DNA of 37,755 nt from Myxococcales bacterium (GTDB lineage Bacteria; Myxococcota_A; Polyangia; Palsa-1104; JAEUJZ01). The first letter of the stretch is position 1; each line of letters opens with the position of its first letter. A program made the translations under genes and the position numbers. This document shows positions 10,336-19,403 of the stretch, one piece after another. The DNA is taken from NCBI GenBank assembly GCA_016794465.1, contig JAEUKA010000011.1, positions 1 through 37,755 of the forward strand, in the 5' to 3' direction. The notes under the pieces were generated by a model. The model was given only the letters and a program-made list of their open reading frames with translations, was not told the DNA's origin and made no database searches.

Positions 10336-13197
10336 ATGCTGTCTCTGCTTGGTGGAACCTCTGCTCGACGAATGATCGGACTCTTGGCGGTGCTGGCTAC
10401 GTCGCCGGCTGGGGCCAGTCCCCCGAGCAAGCCGCCCAGCGTCGCAGCGCCGGTGAAGAGCGAGCCGCCCGCGCCTCCGTTTCGATTCGAGGGGCCACTG
10501 GCAGCAGTCCATAACGCACTGCGTCAAGGGAAGCCCGCTGAGGCCAAGCAGCTGCTCGACAAGCTGCGGCCCAGTCTAAAAGAAGCCAAGCTGCGCGATG
10601 AAGCAGAGTCTCTGTTTGGACAGAGTCTGATTCGGCAAGGCCTGGTCAAAGAAGCGGTGACGGCGCTGGAGTCGGTGGTGAAGCAAGCTCCGCAGGCGCT
10701 GATGAGCCGGCTAACGCTTGGGGAAGCGTATCGTCTGCTCGGTGCGCGGGACCGCGAGCGGGCGATTTGGAATGGTCTTTTCGACGATCACGATGCGGAA
10801 AAGCTCGACATGAACGACCCGCGTGCGGTGCGGCTGCTCGGACTGGCGGCGCACTACCTTGGCTCGTATCAGGACGCGTACGAACAGCTGCAGAGTGCCG
10901 CCGCGCTCGCCAAAGAAAAGAAGCACACCGCAGAGTTTGTGCTGGCATCGCTGGCGCTGTCGGAGCTGCGGATCGAAAAGTACGAGGTTGGCTTTGCGGA
11001 AGTGTCGGTCAAAGAAGCACTGCGGCGCGATCCGCAGAATCCCGATGGCAAGGCGCTGCTCGCGCGCATCACGTTAGAGCAAGGCAACGATGTCGCGGCG
11101 GCCAGTGAGCTTATCGAAGAAGCGCTACAGACCCAGCCCGGTCATCCGCGCGCGCTGCACATTCGCGCCGAGATGCTGATCGACAACGAACAGTATGAGG
11201 ATGCGCTGGCGGTGCTCGATCCGCAGCTGGCCAAAAATGGCTACGATCTGCCGGCGCGGGCGCTGCGGGCAGCGGCTCTGCTCCTGCTCGGTCGGAACAA
11301 AGACTATGAGTCTGAAAAGACCGAGACACTGGCGCGCTCGCCGCTGTTCAGTCAGTTTCATCGCATCATCGCGGATCGGCTGCAGGTTCAGCATCGCTAC
11401 GAAGAGCAGGTGACCGTGCTTGAGGAAGCGGTGCAAAAGAATCCCAAAGACTTTTACGCGGTCGGAGATCTCGGGCGCGCGTATCTCCAGCTGGGCGACG
11501 AGGATCGTAGCTATCAGACGCTGCAAAAAGCGTGGAAAGGGGACCGCTACAATCGCCGCAACTTCAACTTGTTAGAGCTGTTTGAGAAGCATCACCAGAA
11601 GCACTACAAGCTCGTCACCGTCGACATTGATCCGCGTCAGCCCGGAAAAGGGGGGCTGCGGATTCGCGTTCACAAAGATGAGGAAGCGCTGCTGCTGCCG
11701 ATTCTGTCTCCGCTGGTGCAGTCTCTGTGGGTCGAGTTTACCCGTCGCTACAGCTTTGCTCCGAAGCTTCCCCTTTCGCTGGAGCTGTATAAGGAATCGG
11801 ACAACTTTTCGGTGCGGACTTTCGGACTCCCTTCGGCTGATCCCGGCATGCTCGGAGTCACGTTCAGTCGGGTGGTGACGGGTCGATCGCCGGGTCAGGG
11901 CAAGGTGCCGTGGGGACTGATGGTGTGGCACGAGCTGGGCCATGTCTTTGCGATCGAGCTGTCGCGCGGTCGGGTGCCACGCTGGTTTACCGAAGGACTG
12001 TCCGAGTGGGAAACGCTGCAGCTTCATCCCTCGTGGAGTCGGCGGACCCATGCCGAGGTCGCGGCGGCGCTGCGCGATGGCAAGCTGCTGTCGATGGCCG
12101 ATCTCAACATCGGCTTTACCCGCGCGCGCTCGCAGAGTCACATTGTCGTCGCCTATCACCAAGCCGCGCTGGTCATTTCCTATTTGGCCAAGCAGTACGG
12201 ATTCGCCAAGATTGTGGAAGCACTGCGGCTGTTTGGCGACGGAAAGCGAACCAAAGAAGTGCTGGAAAAGATCTCGGGACAGAGCATCGCCGCGCTGGAT
12301 GCCGCGTTCCGGAGTGACCTGCGCAAGCAGCTCTCTGCCTATGAAGGAACCTTCTATGTTCGGCCTTCGGACTACGCGGACTTCGAGGGACTGAAGCTAC
12401 AGCTGCGCAATGCGCCCCAGAATGCCAAGCTGCACGGACTGGTGGCGGTGGCGATGGTGCGTTCGGGAGGCGATCCAACCGAAGCAGCGGGTCACATTGC
12501 GGTGGCCCGGAAGCTCGATCCGCGCTGCAAGGAAGCGATCTTGGCGGATGCAGAGCTGAATCAAAAGCTGGGGAAAAAAGCCGAAGCAGAGAAGCTCTTT
12601 CAAGAGCTCATCTCCGTCGGTGGTGATGGTTTTGACGTTCGTCAGCGGCTGGGCGATCTGTATGCCGCGCAGAAGCAGTATCCGGCTGCGATCAAGGAAT
12701 ATGAGCGGGCCAAGACGCTCGATCCCGATCGCAGTGAGCCGTATGAGAGACTCGCCGCGATCTATCAGCAGGACAAAAAGAGTGATGAGGCACTTCACGA
12801 GCTTGCCACTGCTGCCGCGCTGGAGATCTCAGATGATGAGACGCTGATTCGCTTGATGGAAGGCCATGCAGAAAAGAAGCGTTTCAAAGAAGTAATAAAG
12901 TACGGCGACATGCTCATCTACCTGTTGCCGTATCGCGAAAAGTCGCGGGCTCTGCTGGGGGAAGCGTGGCTGGGAATCGGTCAGCCGGGACGCGCCCTGC
13001 CCCACTTGCAGACGGCACAGAAGCTGCTGCCCGAGCCGGCTGATGTCGACGAGTCCGATGTTCCCAAGCTGGCAGCCGAGCGACTGCGCATCGAAGCCCT
13101 GCTCGGGCAAGCCGCGAAAGCCAAAGCCCAGCCGTTCACAGGCCCGCAGACTCTGCTTGATGTCGCACGACAGAGAGCCGGGCTTGCCACTCCCTAA
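10336..13197 (+). CDS. TPR-repeat protein with gluzincin-type zinc peptidase (MA-like) domain
   Basis: The 953-residue product starts with a hydrophobic signal peptide (about residues 8-28, ending AGAS), so it is exported. Residues 50-400 and 680-900 are tetratricopeptide repeats, for example NPDGKALLARITLEQGN and AIKEYERAKTLDP. Between them sits a peptidase MA-like domain with HELGH (residues 532-536) and a downstream FTEGLSEWE that supplies the third zinc-ligand Glu. All catalytic residues appear intact. Periplasmic or outer-membrane TPR metallopeptidases of this type are common in Myxococcota; substrates are unknown. The gene ends in a short 9-bp tandem repeat that begins at its stop codon. 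Confidence 0.85.
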   Translation: MLSLLGGTSARRMIGLLAVLATSPAGASPPSKPPSVAAPVKSEPPAPPFRFEGPLAAVHNALRQGKPAEAKQLLDKLRPSLKEAKLRDEAESLFGQSLIRQGLVKEAVTALESVVKQAPQALMSRLTLGEAYRLLGARDRERAIWNGLFDDHDAEKLDMNDPRAVRLLGLAAHYLGSYQDAYEQLQSAAALAKEKKHTAEFVLASLALSELRIEKYEVGFAEVSVKEALRRDPQNPDGKALLARITLEQGNDVAAASELIEEALQTQPGHPRALHIRAEMLIDNEQYEDALAVLDPQLAKNGYDLPARALRAAALLLLGRNKDYESEKTETLARSPLFSQFHRIIADRLQVQHRYEEQVTVLEEAVQKNPKDFYAVGDLGRAYLQLGDEDRSYQTLQKAWKGDRYNRRNFNLLELFEKHHQKHYKLVTVDIDPRQPGKGGLRIRVHKDEEALLLPILSPLVQSLWVEFTRRYSFAPKLPLSLELYKESDNFSVRTFGLPSADPGMLGVTFSRVVTGRSPGQGKVPWGLMVWHELGHVFAIELSRGRVPRWFTEGLSEWETLQLHPSWSRRTHAEVAAALRDGKLLSMADLNIGFTRARSQSHIVVAYHQAALVISYLAKQYGFAKIVEALRLFGDGKRTKEVLEKISGQSIAALDAAFRSDLRKQLSAYEGTFYVRPSDYADFEGLKLQLRNAPQNAKLHGLVAVAMVRSGGDPTEAAGHIAVARKLDPRCKEAILADAELNQKLGKKAEAEKLFQELISVGGDGFDVRQRLGDLYAAQKQYPAAIKEYERAKTLDPDRSEPYERLAAIYQQDKKSDEALHELATAAALEISDDETLIRLMEGHAEKKRFKEVIKYGDMLIYLLPYREKSRALLGEAWLGIGQPGRALPHLQTAQKLLPEPADVDESDVPKLAAERLRIEALLGQAAKAKAQPFTGPQTLLDVARQRAGLATP

Positions 13198-13240
13198 CGT
13201 TCCTAGCGTTCCTGATTTTCCTGACGTTCCTAACCCTCCA
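13196..13240 (+). repeat. Degenerate 9-bp tandem repeat between the TPR peptidase and paraoxonase-like genes
   Basis: Four consecutive 9-mers of the form RRCGTTCCT-like (AACGTTCCT, AGCGTTCCT, GATTTTCCT, GACGTTCCT) run from 13196 to 13231, with a decayed fifth unit to 13240. The array starts inside the TAA stop of the upstream gene. In another + strand frame it reads as a (x-Val-Pro) tripeptide repeat. It could be a slippage-prone spacer; no function is visible. Confidence 0.6.
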
Positions 13241-13257
13241 ACTCTGCGAGCGTAACC

Positions 13258-14340
13258 ATGAAAGTTCGTCGACTGTTTTGGGTGTTGCTGGCTGCTGGTC
13301 TGTCTGTCTTGGCGTTCAAGGCGATACGAGATCTGCGACCGTTTGTGAAGACCACTCCGCTCGGTGTCGAGGGCTGTCGGCTCGTGCAGGCAGAGGGCCT
13401 GGTCGGGGCAGAGGACATGGAGTTCGATCACGCCACCGGAATGCTCTACATCGCCGCTGCCAACCGTCGCAGCAGCGGTACCGGTCGGCCCGATCCGGGC
13501 GCGATCTTTGGCTGGCATCCCGATGAGGAAGCGACCCCGACCAAGCTCCCGCTGCAAGGGATAGGGGAAGCACTCCGTCCGCACGGACTCGGGCTGTATG
13601 TTCATCCCAGCGGCGAGCGACGGCTGTTTGTGGTGCATCACAGTCCGCGCGGGGAAGCGGTGGTGATCTTCCGTATCGACTCATCGGGAGCGGGGCCCCT
13701 GTCCGGACAGAAACAGCTGCTGCAGATCCGCTCTGTCCAAGCACCGCAGTTTGTCAGTCCCAATGATGTGGCGGGCGTGGGTCTGGAGTCCTTTTATCTG
13801 ACCAATGATCACGGTCGCCGCCACGGTCTGGGTCATGTCTTCGAGGACTTTGCGCTGCAGTCGAATGCTTCGCTGCTCTACTTTGATGGAACGTCGGTGC
13901 GCACCGTGGCGAGCGGACTCCGTTACGCCAACGGAGTGCAGCTGTCCGCCGATCGCCGCCAGGTCCTGGTGGCAGAGTCGAGCGCCTACCGAATCAAGAC
14001 CTTCCGCCGCGATGAAGCGGGCAACCTGACCCTGCTGACAGAGACACCGCTCGATACGACTCCGGACAACTTCTCTCTGGATGAACAGGGGAACTTCCTC
14101 GTTGCTGCGCATCCCAGTCCGTATCTGTTCCTGCGTCATGCCACCTCCGCAAAACAGCACGCGCCATCCGATGTCTTGCGTTTTTCGCTATCAGCGGAAG
14201 GGAGTCCGCACGCGTTTCAGACTCTGCTCCGCGACCCTGGTGAGAGACTCTCTGCTTCCAGCGTTGCCGTTGCCCATGGCCGTCATCTGGTCATCGGCGG
14301 CGTCTTCGATCGCGGAGTCCTGTACTGCCCGCGCAACTAA
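13258..14340 (+). CDS. Paraoxonase/SMP-30-like six-bladed beta-propeller protein
   Basis: The 360-residue protein has an N-terminal hydrophobic segment (residues 5-22) that acts as signal or membrane anchor. The rest is a beta-propeller with paraoxonase/arylesterase-like calcium-site motifs in the usual order: GAEDMEFD, FVSPNDVAG, YLTNDHG, LRYANGVQLS and TPDNFSLD. In serum paraoxonases and SMP-30/strictosidine synthase relatives, the Asn and Asp of these motifs bind the catalytic calcium and act on lactones or esters. A periplasmic lactonase or arylesterase is therefore likely; lactone signal degradation is one possibility but not shown. It starts with ATG 60 bp after the TPR gene. Confidence 0.8.
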   Translation: MKVRRLFWVLLAAGLSVLAFKAIRDLRPFVKTTPLGVEGCRLVQAEGLVGAEDMEFDHATGMLYIAAANRRSSGTGRPDPGAIFGWHPDEEATPTKLPLQGIGEALRPHGLGLYVHPSGERRLFVVHHSPRGEAVVIFRIDSSGAGPLSGQKQLLQIRSVQAPQFVSPNDVAGVGLESFYLTNDHGRRHGLGHVFEDFALQSNASLLYFDGTSVRTVASGLRYANGVQLSADRRQVLVAESSAYRIKTFRRDEAGNLTLLTETPLDTTPDNFSLDEQGNFLVAAHPSPYLFLRHATSAKQHAPSDVLRFSLSAEGSPHAFQTLLRDPGERLSASSVAVAHGRHLVIGGVFDRGVLYCPRN

Positions 14341-14509
14341 TCTGAAGAAAAGACGCGACAGCTGCGCGCGCTCCGTGTAGAGTGCGCAGCCTTCTAGCAG
14401 TTCGTCCTGTTTCTCCCCCTTAGCAAAGTGAGCTCGTTTGACCGACTTAGCCGTCGCTGCCGCGACCCTTCCGACTTCTCGCACCCTGCGCAATGCTGCG
14501 GTGCATTCC

Positions 14510-16420
14510 ATGCAGACCGCGCTTCCTCTTTCGACTTCCCATAGCCCTGCGCGAAGCAGCGAGCCGTCCGAAGCAAGCGCTATCACCTTTGCAGATCTCG
14601 GTCTGTCCGAGCCGCTGCTCCGCGCTGTCACCGACGAAGGCTACACCACGCCGACGCCGATTCAAGCCCGCGCGATTCCGGTACTCCTACAGGGGCGTGA
14701 TCTGCTCGGACAAGCGCAGACCGGAACCGGCAAGACCGCCGCGTTTGCGCTGCCGCTGCTGCACTCGATCGATCCGACGATCCAGGCAGTGCAAGCGCTG
14801 GTGCTGTGTCCGACTCGCGAGCTGGCGCTGCAAGTGGCGACGGCGATTCACGACTATGCCAAGCACCTGCCTCACCTGTCGGTGCTGCCGATCTTTGGGG
14901 GGGACTCGATGACGCGGCAGCTCAGTCGGCTGTCGCGCGGCGTGCACGTGGTCGTGGGAACGCCCGGTCGAGTGCTCGATCACCTAGAGCGTGGCTCGCT
15001 GGTGATTGATAAGGTCCGCTTCGTAGTCCTCGATGAGGCTGACGAGATGCTGCGGATGGGCTTCCTGGAAGATGTCGAGTCGATCCTCGGTCGGACTCCG
15101 AGTGAGCGACAGACGGCTCTGTTATCGGCGACGCTGCCCCCGGCGATTCGACGAGTGGCCGCCAACCAGCTGCGCCGCCCCGAGCACATCGCCATCGAGG
15201 CCGCCACCCGCACCGTCGATACCATCAGTCAGCGCTTCATTGTCGTCGATGAGCGCTACAAGTTCGATGCCCTGCTGCGCATCCTCGAGGTCGATCCGCC
15301 CGAGGCTGCGCTGGTCTTCACCCGCACCCGCATCGGTGCCGACGAGCTGGCCGAGTCCTTGGTGGCAGAAGGCACGCCCGCCGAGGCCCTGCACAGTGAT
15401 CTGTCGCAAGCGCAGCGCTCGACGGTGCTAGAGCGGCTCCGTTCCCAGCGACTGCGGGTGGTGGTGGCCACCGATGTGGCCGCGCGCGGACTCGACATCG
15501 ATCACATCAGCCACGTCATCAACTTCGATCTACCGAATGATCTAGAGACGTACGTGCATCGCATCGGTCGCACCGGTCGCGCCGGTCGCAGTGGTGAAGC
15601 GCTGATTCTGGTGACCCCGCGTGAGCGCAGTCGGCTCCGCTACATTGAGCAGTTTACCCACAGCACCCTTATGCCACGCACGATTCCGACCCGCGCGGCG
15701 GTGCTGGCCAAGCGTGAGGAGCGTCTGCTCGCGTCTCTGTTGCCGTCGCTGGCGACTCCGATTCCAGAGCGCTTTGTGTCACTCGCGGAAAAGATTGTCG
15801 CGGCCAGTGGTCAGGATGCCGTGACGGTGGCCGCACTCCTTTTGTCGCAGCAGTGTGCCGATCGCAGTACGTCCCGCAAGCATGTTCCGGATGATCTACA
15901 GCCGCCGCCGCGTCCCGAGCGCAGCCGCTTCGGGAGTGAGCGTCCGATGATCGACTCTCGTCCAGAGCGTCGTCCACCGTCCCCTCGCGCCGCCCGACCC
16001 GAGTTTGCGCCGCGCTCGGACTCTGCTCCTCGTCCCGAGTTTGCGCCGCGCTCGGACTCTGCTCCTCGTCCCGAGTTTGCGCCACGACCAGAGCGCGAGC
16101 ACCGTCCCAGTCCGCAGCGTCCAGAGTCTGCCGAGGTCACCCGACTCCTGCTCGCGGTCGGCTTTGAGCATGGTCTGCGTCCCCAGGATGTCGTCGGTGC
16201 CATCGCCAACGAAGCCGGCATTCCGGGTCGTGCGATTGGTCAGATCGAGATCCTCGCCACCACCACCATGGTCGAGATTCCCATGCACTTGGGAATGAAG
16301 GTCCTGTCCGCACTCCGCAAGACCACTGTGCGCGGTCAGCAAGCCCGCCCCCGGCTGCTCGCCCACCTGGACGAGTCCACCAGTCGCCCCGCCCGCTTCC
16401 CTCCGCGCAGCCGCCGCTAA
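14510..16420 (+). CDS. deaD: DEAD-box ATP-dependent RNA helicase with DbpA-like RNA-binding domain
   Basis: All helicase motifs are present: the Q motif (FADLGLSEPLL with TPIQ), AQTGTGKT (I), PTREL (Ia), DEAD in VLDEADEML (II), SAT (III), ARGLDID (V) and HRIGRTGRAGR (VI). After the core comes an Arg/Pro-rich linker with a 12-residue tandem repeat. A C-terminal domain of about 75 residues (VTRLLLAVGFEHGL to ILATTTMVEIP) matches the DbpA/CsdA-type RNA-binding RRM. The protein should remodel rRNA or mRNA during ribosome assembly or cold adaptation, as CsdA/DeaD does. ATG at 14510 is used here; the frame is open back to TTG at 14438 and the true start is unsure. Confidence 0.92.
   Translation: MQTALPLSTSHSPARSSEPSEASAITFADLGLSEPLLRAVTDEGYTTPTPIQARAIPVLLQGRDLLGQAQTGTGKTAAFALPLLHSIDPTIQAVQALVLCPTRELALQVATAIHDYAKHLPHLSVLPIFGGDSMTRQLSRLSRGVHVVVGTPGRVLDHLERGSLVIDKVRFVVLDEADEMLRMGFLEDVESILGRTPSERQTALLSATLPPAIRRVAANQLRRPEHIAIEAATRTVDTISQRFIVVDERYKFDALLRILEVDPPEAALVFTRTRIGADELAESLVAEGTPAEALHSDLSQAQRSTVLERLRSQRLRVVVATDVAARGLDIDHISHVINFDLPNDLETYVHRIGRTGRAGRSGEALILVTPRERSRLRYIEQFTHSTLMPRTIPTRAAVLAKREERLLASLLPSLATPIPERFVSLAEKIVAASGQDAVTVAALLLSQQCADRSTSRKHVPDDLQPPPRPERSRFGSERPMIDSRPERRPPSPRAARPEFAPRSDSAPRPEFAPRSDSAPRPEFAPRPEREHRPSPQRPESAEVTRLLLAVGFEHGLRPQDVVGAIANEAGIPGRAIGQIEILATTTMVEIPMHLGMKVLSALRKTTVRGQQARPRLLAHLDESTSRPARFPPRSRR
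15995..16085 (+). repeat. 36-bp tandem repeat inside the helicase linker
   Basis: Two nearly identical 36-bp units and a partial third encode the repeated peptide RPEFAPRSDSAP. The copies are almost identical at the DNA level, which points to recent duplication. The basic, Pro-rich repeat lies between the helicase core and the RNA-binding domain and probably varies in copy number among strains. Confidence 0.85.
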
Positions 16421-16524
16421 TTACTCCTACAGAATCTCTCTTATGTAGGGAAATCGTAGGCGCTGCGGGTCGGACCCAAACAAGGCGCCAATCCGTGCCA
16501 TGATGGCTCCATCTGGAACGGACC

Positions 16525-17844
16525 ATGACCGAAGCACTGATCATTTTTGCGCTGATATTGGCAAACGGAGTCTTCTCGGGTGCAGAGATCGCAGTGCTGT
16601 CCCTGCGGAAGACCCGACTGCGCGAGCTGCTGGAAAATGGCCAGGTTCGCGCCCGAGCGGTGCAGGCACTGCGTGATCAGCCAGAGCGCTTTTTGGCGAC
16701 GGTGCAGACTGGCATCACGGTCATCAGCGCAGCAGCGGCGGCGTTTGGTGGAGACGTGTTTGCGGAGCGACTGGCGCGCCTCCTTTCGCACATCAACGTA
16801 CTGGCTCCGTACGCCAAGCAGCTTGGGTTTGCGCTGGTGGTGGTGGTGATTTCGTTTCTGTCGCTGGTACTCGGCGAGCTGGTTCCCAAGTCGCTGGCGC
16901 TGCGCTTTGCAGAGGGCTACGCGATGCTGATGGCACCGCTGCTGCTCGGTCTGTCCTATGTCGCACGCCCGGTGATCTGGCTTCTGACTGCCAGCTCGAA
17001 CTTGGTACTGCGAATTTTTCATGACAAGACCAGCTTTACAGAGACGCGACTCTCTCCCGAAGAGCTGCGTGAGATGGTTGCGGAGGCGGCCAAGACCGGC
17101 TCTCTGGACCCGCACGCCAGCGAGCTGGCAACTCGGGCGATTGACTTCCGAGAGCTGACGGTGGCGGCGGTGATGGTGCCTCGCGTGCAGATCCTGGCGA
17201 TTCCCCGCGATGCCACTGCGGAGCAAGTTCAGCAAGCGCTCGTTCGCCACGTTCACACCCGCATTCCGGTGTACGAAGGAACGCTCGATAACGTCGTGGG
17301 CTACATCGCGACCAAGGACATCATCCTGCCCGCGCTGCGCAAGGAGGAGTTCTCTGTCGACAAGTTCCTACGGCTTGCGCGGTTTGTGCCAGCGACGATG
17401 CGTGCGCTGGATCTGCTGCAAGACATGCAGCAGCAGCGCGGCTCCATTGCCCTGGTTGTGGATGAGCAAGGAGGACTGCACGGACTGGTCACGATCGAAG
17501 ATCTGATCGAGGAGCTGGTGGGGGACATCTTCAGCGAACAGGACACCCAGATCTCGTTCATCCAGCCCGAGCCGGGCGGTACGGCGCTGGTGTTGGGAAC
17601 GGCTGCGGTGCGCGATGTGAATCGGGCGCTGAAGCTCGAGCTTCCCGAGAGTGATCACTGGCATACGATCGCGGGTCTTTGCATTACGCTGGCAGAAGAG
17701 ATTCCGGCGCAAGGCGCACGCTTGAAGACCGCAGATGGAACGATATTAGAGATTGTGGATGCTTCTCCGCGACGAGTCCGTAGCATCCGGGTTCATCCGG
17801 CCAAGCAGGAACTGCCAGCAGCTCCTCACAGTGGCTCCTCCTAA
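16525..17844 (+). CDS. CNNM/CorC-HlyC family membrane protein (DUF21 + CBS pair + CorC domain)
   Basis: The 439-residue protein has a DUF21/CNNM transmembrane region (about residues 1-190) with NGVFSGAEIAVLSLRKTRLREL and VLGELVPKSLALRF segments typical of the family. A cytoplasmic CBS-domain pair follows (about 205-335; motifs VAAVMVPRVQI, TRIPVYEG, VTIEDLIEELVGDI). A C-terminal CorC_HlyC transporter-associated domain ends the protein. Relatives are implicated in magnesium or cobalt efflux or its control. The start is ATG at 16525. A small inverted repeat (CCTACA...TGTAGG, 16427-16450) lies in the gap before it. The ion-transport genes that follow on the same strand suggest an ion-homeostasis neighbourhood. 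Confidence 0.9.
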   Translation: MTEALIIFALILANGVFSGAEIAVLSLRKTRLRELLENGQVRARAVQALRDQPERFLATVQTGITVISAAAAAFGGDVFAERLARLLSHINVLAPYAKQLGFALVVVVISFLSLVLGELVPKSLALRFAEGYAMLMAPLLLGLSYVARPVIWLLTASSNLVLRIFHDKTSFTETRLSPEELREMVAEAAKTGSLDPHASELATRAIDFRELTVAAVMVPRVQILAIPRDATAEQVQQALVRHVHTRIPVYEGTLDNVVGYIATKDIILPALRKEEFSVDKFLRLARFVPATMRALDLLQDMQQQRGSIALVVDEQGGLHGLVTIEDLIEELVGDIFSEQDTQISFIQPEPGGTALVLGTAAVRDVNRALKLELPESDHWHTIAGLCITLAEEIPAQGARLKTADGTILEIVDASPRRVRSIRVHPAKQELPAAPHSGSS

Positions 17845-17918
17845 AAGTCTGCGAGTTGCCGGTGAGTGCGTTGCCCACAGCGCAAAGCCGATGGCAACGG
17901 ACGCGGCGTTGAGAGAAG

Positions 17919-19403
17919 ATGGAACCAGACACCATGGTTTCGCAAAGTGCGCCTCGGAAGCAGGTCATCATTGTTGGGGCCAGCGAGACTGGCCTCGCCC
18001 TGGCACGGTCGCTGTGTACGACCTGGAACGTCACGGTGCTGGACCTCGACTCGGAGCGGCTCTCGCCCCTGTCGGATGTGGTCTCACCGGGAGCGGCGCT
18101 GAAGCGGCTCACCTTGGATGGGACCAGTCTGCTCAACCTGCGGCAAGCCGGCGTCAGCGAGTCGGAGTGGATCATTGCCGCGACCTCTTCCGATGAAGTA
18201 AACGTCGAGATCTGTCGGCTTGCCTTGTCGGTCGAGCATCCGCCGGCAGCGGTTGCGGTGGTTCAAAGCCTCGCCGCGCAGTCACAGCTCAAGGAGCTGG
18301 GGGCAGAAGTGCTGCTGCGACCGCTGGCGATGGCGGGCCTGGTCAGCAATGTGATCGAGCGCGGCGTTCGGATCGCGGTCAGCGTGGGGCTCGGTCGCGG
18401 GGAAGTGCTGGAGATTCCGGTGCTGCCCACCTCGCCTGCGGTTGACAGGCGGGTTGCCGATCTGCGGGCTCGTCGCTGGCTGATCGCCGCCATCTATCGT
18501 CAAGACCAGATCATTGTGCCTCACGGTGATGCGGTGGTGCGCGCGGGGGACCGACTGCTGCTCTCGGGCGAGCCCGACATCTTGCCCGACATTGCCGATT
18601 ATCTGCGTGCCGGAGTGGCGCGCTTTCCGCTTCAGTACGGCCGGCAGCTGGTCTTTTCAGAGGATGGCTCACCAAGCGAAGGAGTCTGGCGCGAGGCCGC
18701 TTATCTGGCCGACAAGACACGCGTCGATGGCGTCACCTTGCTGCCGGTGAAGTCTGCCAGCGGACAGCGCCCCACCGTCAGCTGGTCCCGACCCGTACAC
18801 ACGCTGGAGGAACACGCTTCCTTTGATGATCACTGGCCGACGCAGCGAGCGAAGCTCGATCTAGGGGTACTGGTCATGGCCAAGCCGCAGCCCAGCTTCG
18901 GACAGCGGATCGGGCTGTGGTCCCCGCGCTGGCCCAAGCTGCTGATGGGGCTTGGGAGTCCGCTGCTGCTGGCGGCGGGAAACTCCCCTTATGATCGAGT
19001 GGTGCTGGCGGCAACGGAGTCGAGTGACCTGACGCTGGCGGCGGAGCTGGCGATTGATGTCGCCCGGCAGCTGGGACTGCCGCTGCATGCTGTCACGGTC
19101 AGTACCCCTGACTTCGTGGCGGGCGCAGATCAGGCCGAGGTCCATGAGCGAGTGCTGCGTACGGTCCGTGACATCGCCGCGCAGTATCGCGTTCCGGTCA
19201 CGCCCCATCATCTCAACGGCAATCCGGTGCGCGAGGTCGCACGATTTGTGGTCCCAAGTGATCTGTTGGTGGTCACGCATGGCGGGCGTCGTCGCAGCTT
19301 TTTGCTCAATCCTGATGTCGGGGCGCTGCTGGTTGAGCATGCCGCTTGCTCGGTCCTGGTCCTGGGTCCGCGTCCCAGTGTTCGCGCCGAGGTGAGGCCA
19401 TGA
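17919..19403 (+). CDS. RCK (TrkA-N/TrkA-C) regulator fused to a universal stress protein domain
   Basis: Residues 10-130 form a TrkA-N/RCK Rossmann domain with a nucleotide loop in VIIVGASETGLALARSL and the acidic VLDLDS strand end. A TrkA-C domain follows (about 160-230: LRARRWLIAAIYR and VRAGDRLLLSGEP). From about residue 355 a UspA-like domain begins (NSPYDRVVLAATES) and closes with ACSVLVLGPRPS. The protein has no membrane helices and should gate the adjacent antiporter in response to nucleotides. Its stop codon overlaps the antiporter ATG (ATGA at 19400-19403), which suggests translational coupling. The start is ATG at 17919 with a GAGAG ribosome-binding element just upstream. Confidence 0.88.
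   Translation: MEPDTMVSQSAPRKQVIIVGASETGLALARSLCTTWNVTVLDLDSERLSPLSDVVSPGAALKRLTLDGTSLLNLRQAGVSESEWIIAATSSDEVNVEICRLALSVEHPPAAVAVVQSLAAQSQLKELGAEVLLRPLAMAGLVSNVIERGVRIAVSVGLGRGEVLEIPVLPTSPAVDRRVADLRARRWLIAAIYRQDQIIVPHGDAVVRAGDRLLLSGEPDILPDIADYLRAGVARFPLQYGRQLVFSEDGSPSEGVWREAAYLADKTRVDGVTLLPVKSASGQRPTVSWSRPVHTLEEHASFDDHWPTQRAKLDLGVLVMAKPQPSFGQRIGLWSPRWPKLLMGLGSPLLLAAGNSPYDRVVLAATESSDLTLAAELAIDVARQLGLPLHAVTVSTPDFVAGADQAEVHERVLRTVRDIAAQYRVPVTPHHLNGNPVREVARFVVPSDLLVVTHGGRRRSFLLNPDVGALLVEHAACSVLVLGPRPSVRAEVRP

Noticed and set aside
16427..16450. Intrinsic terminator after the helicase gene
   Set aside because: The CCTACA/TGTAGG stem is short and lacks a T tract.
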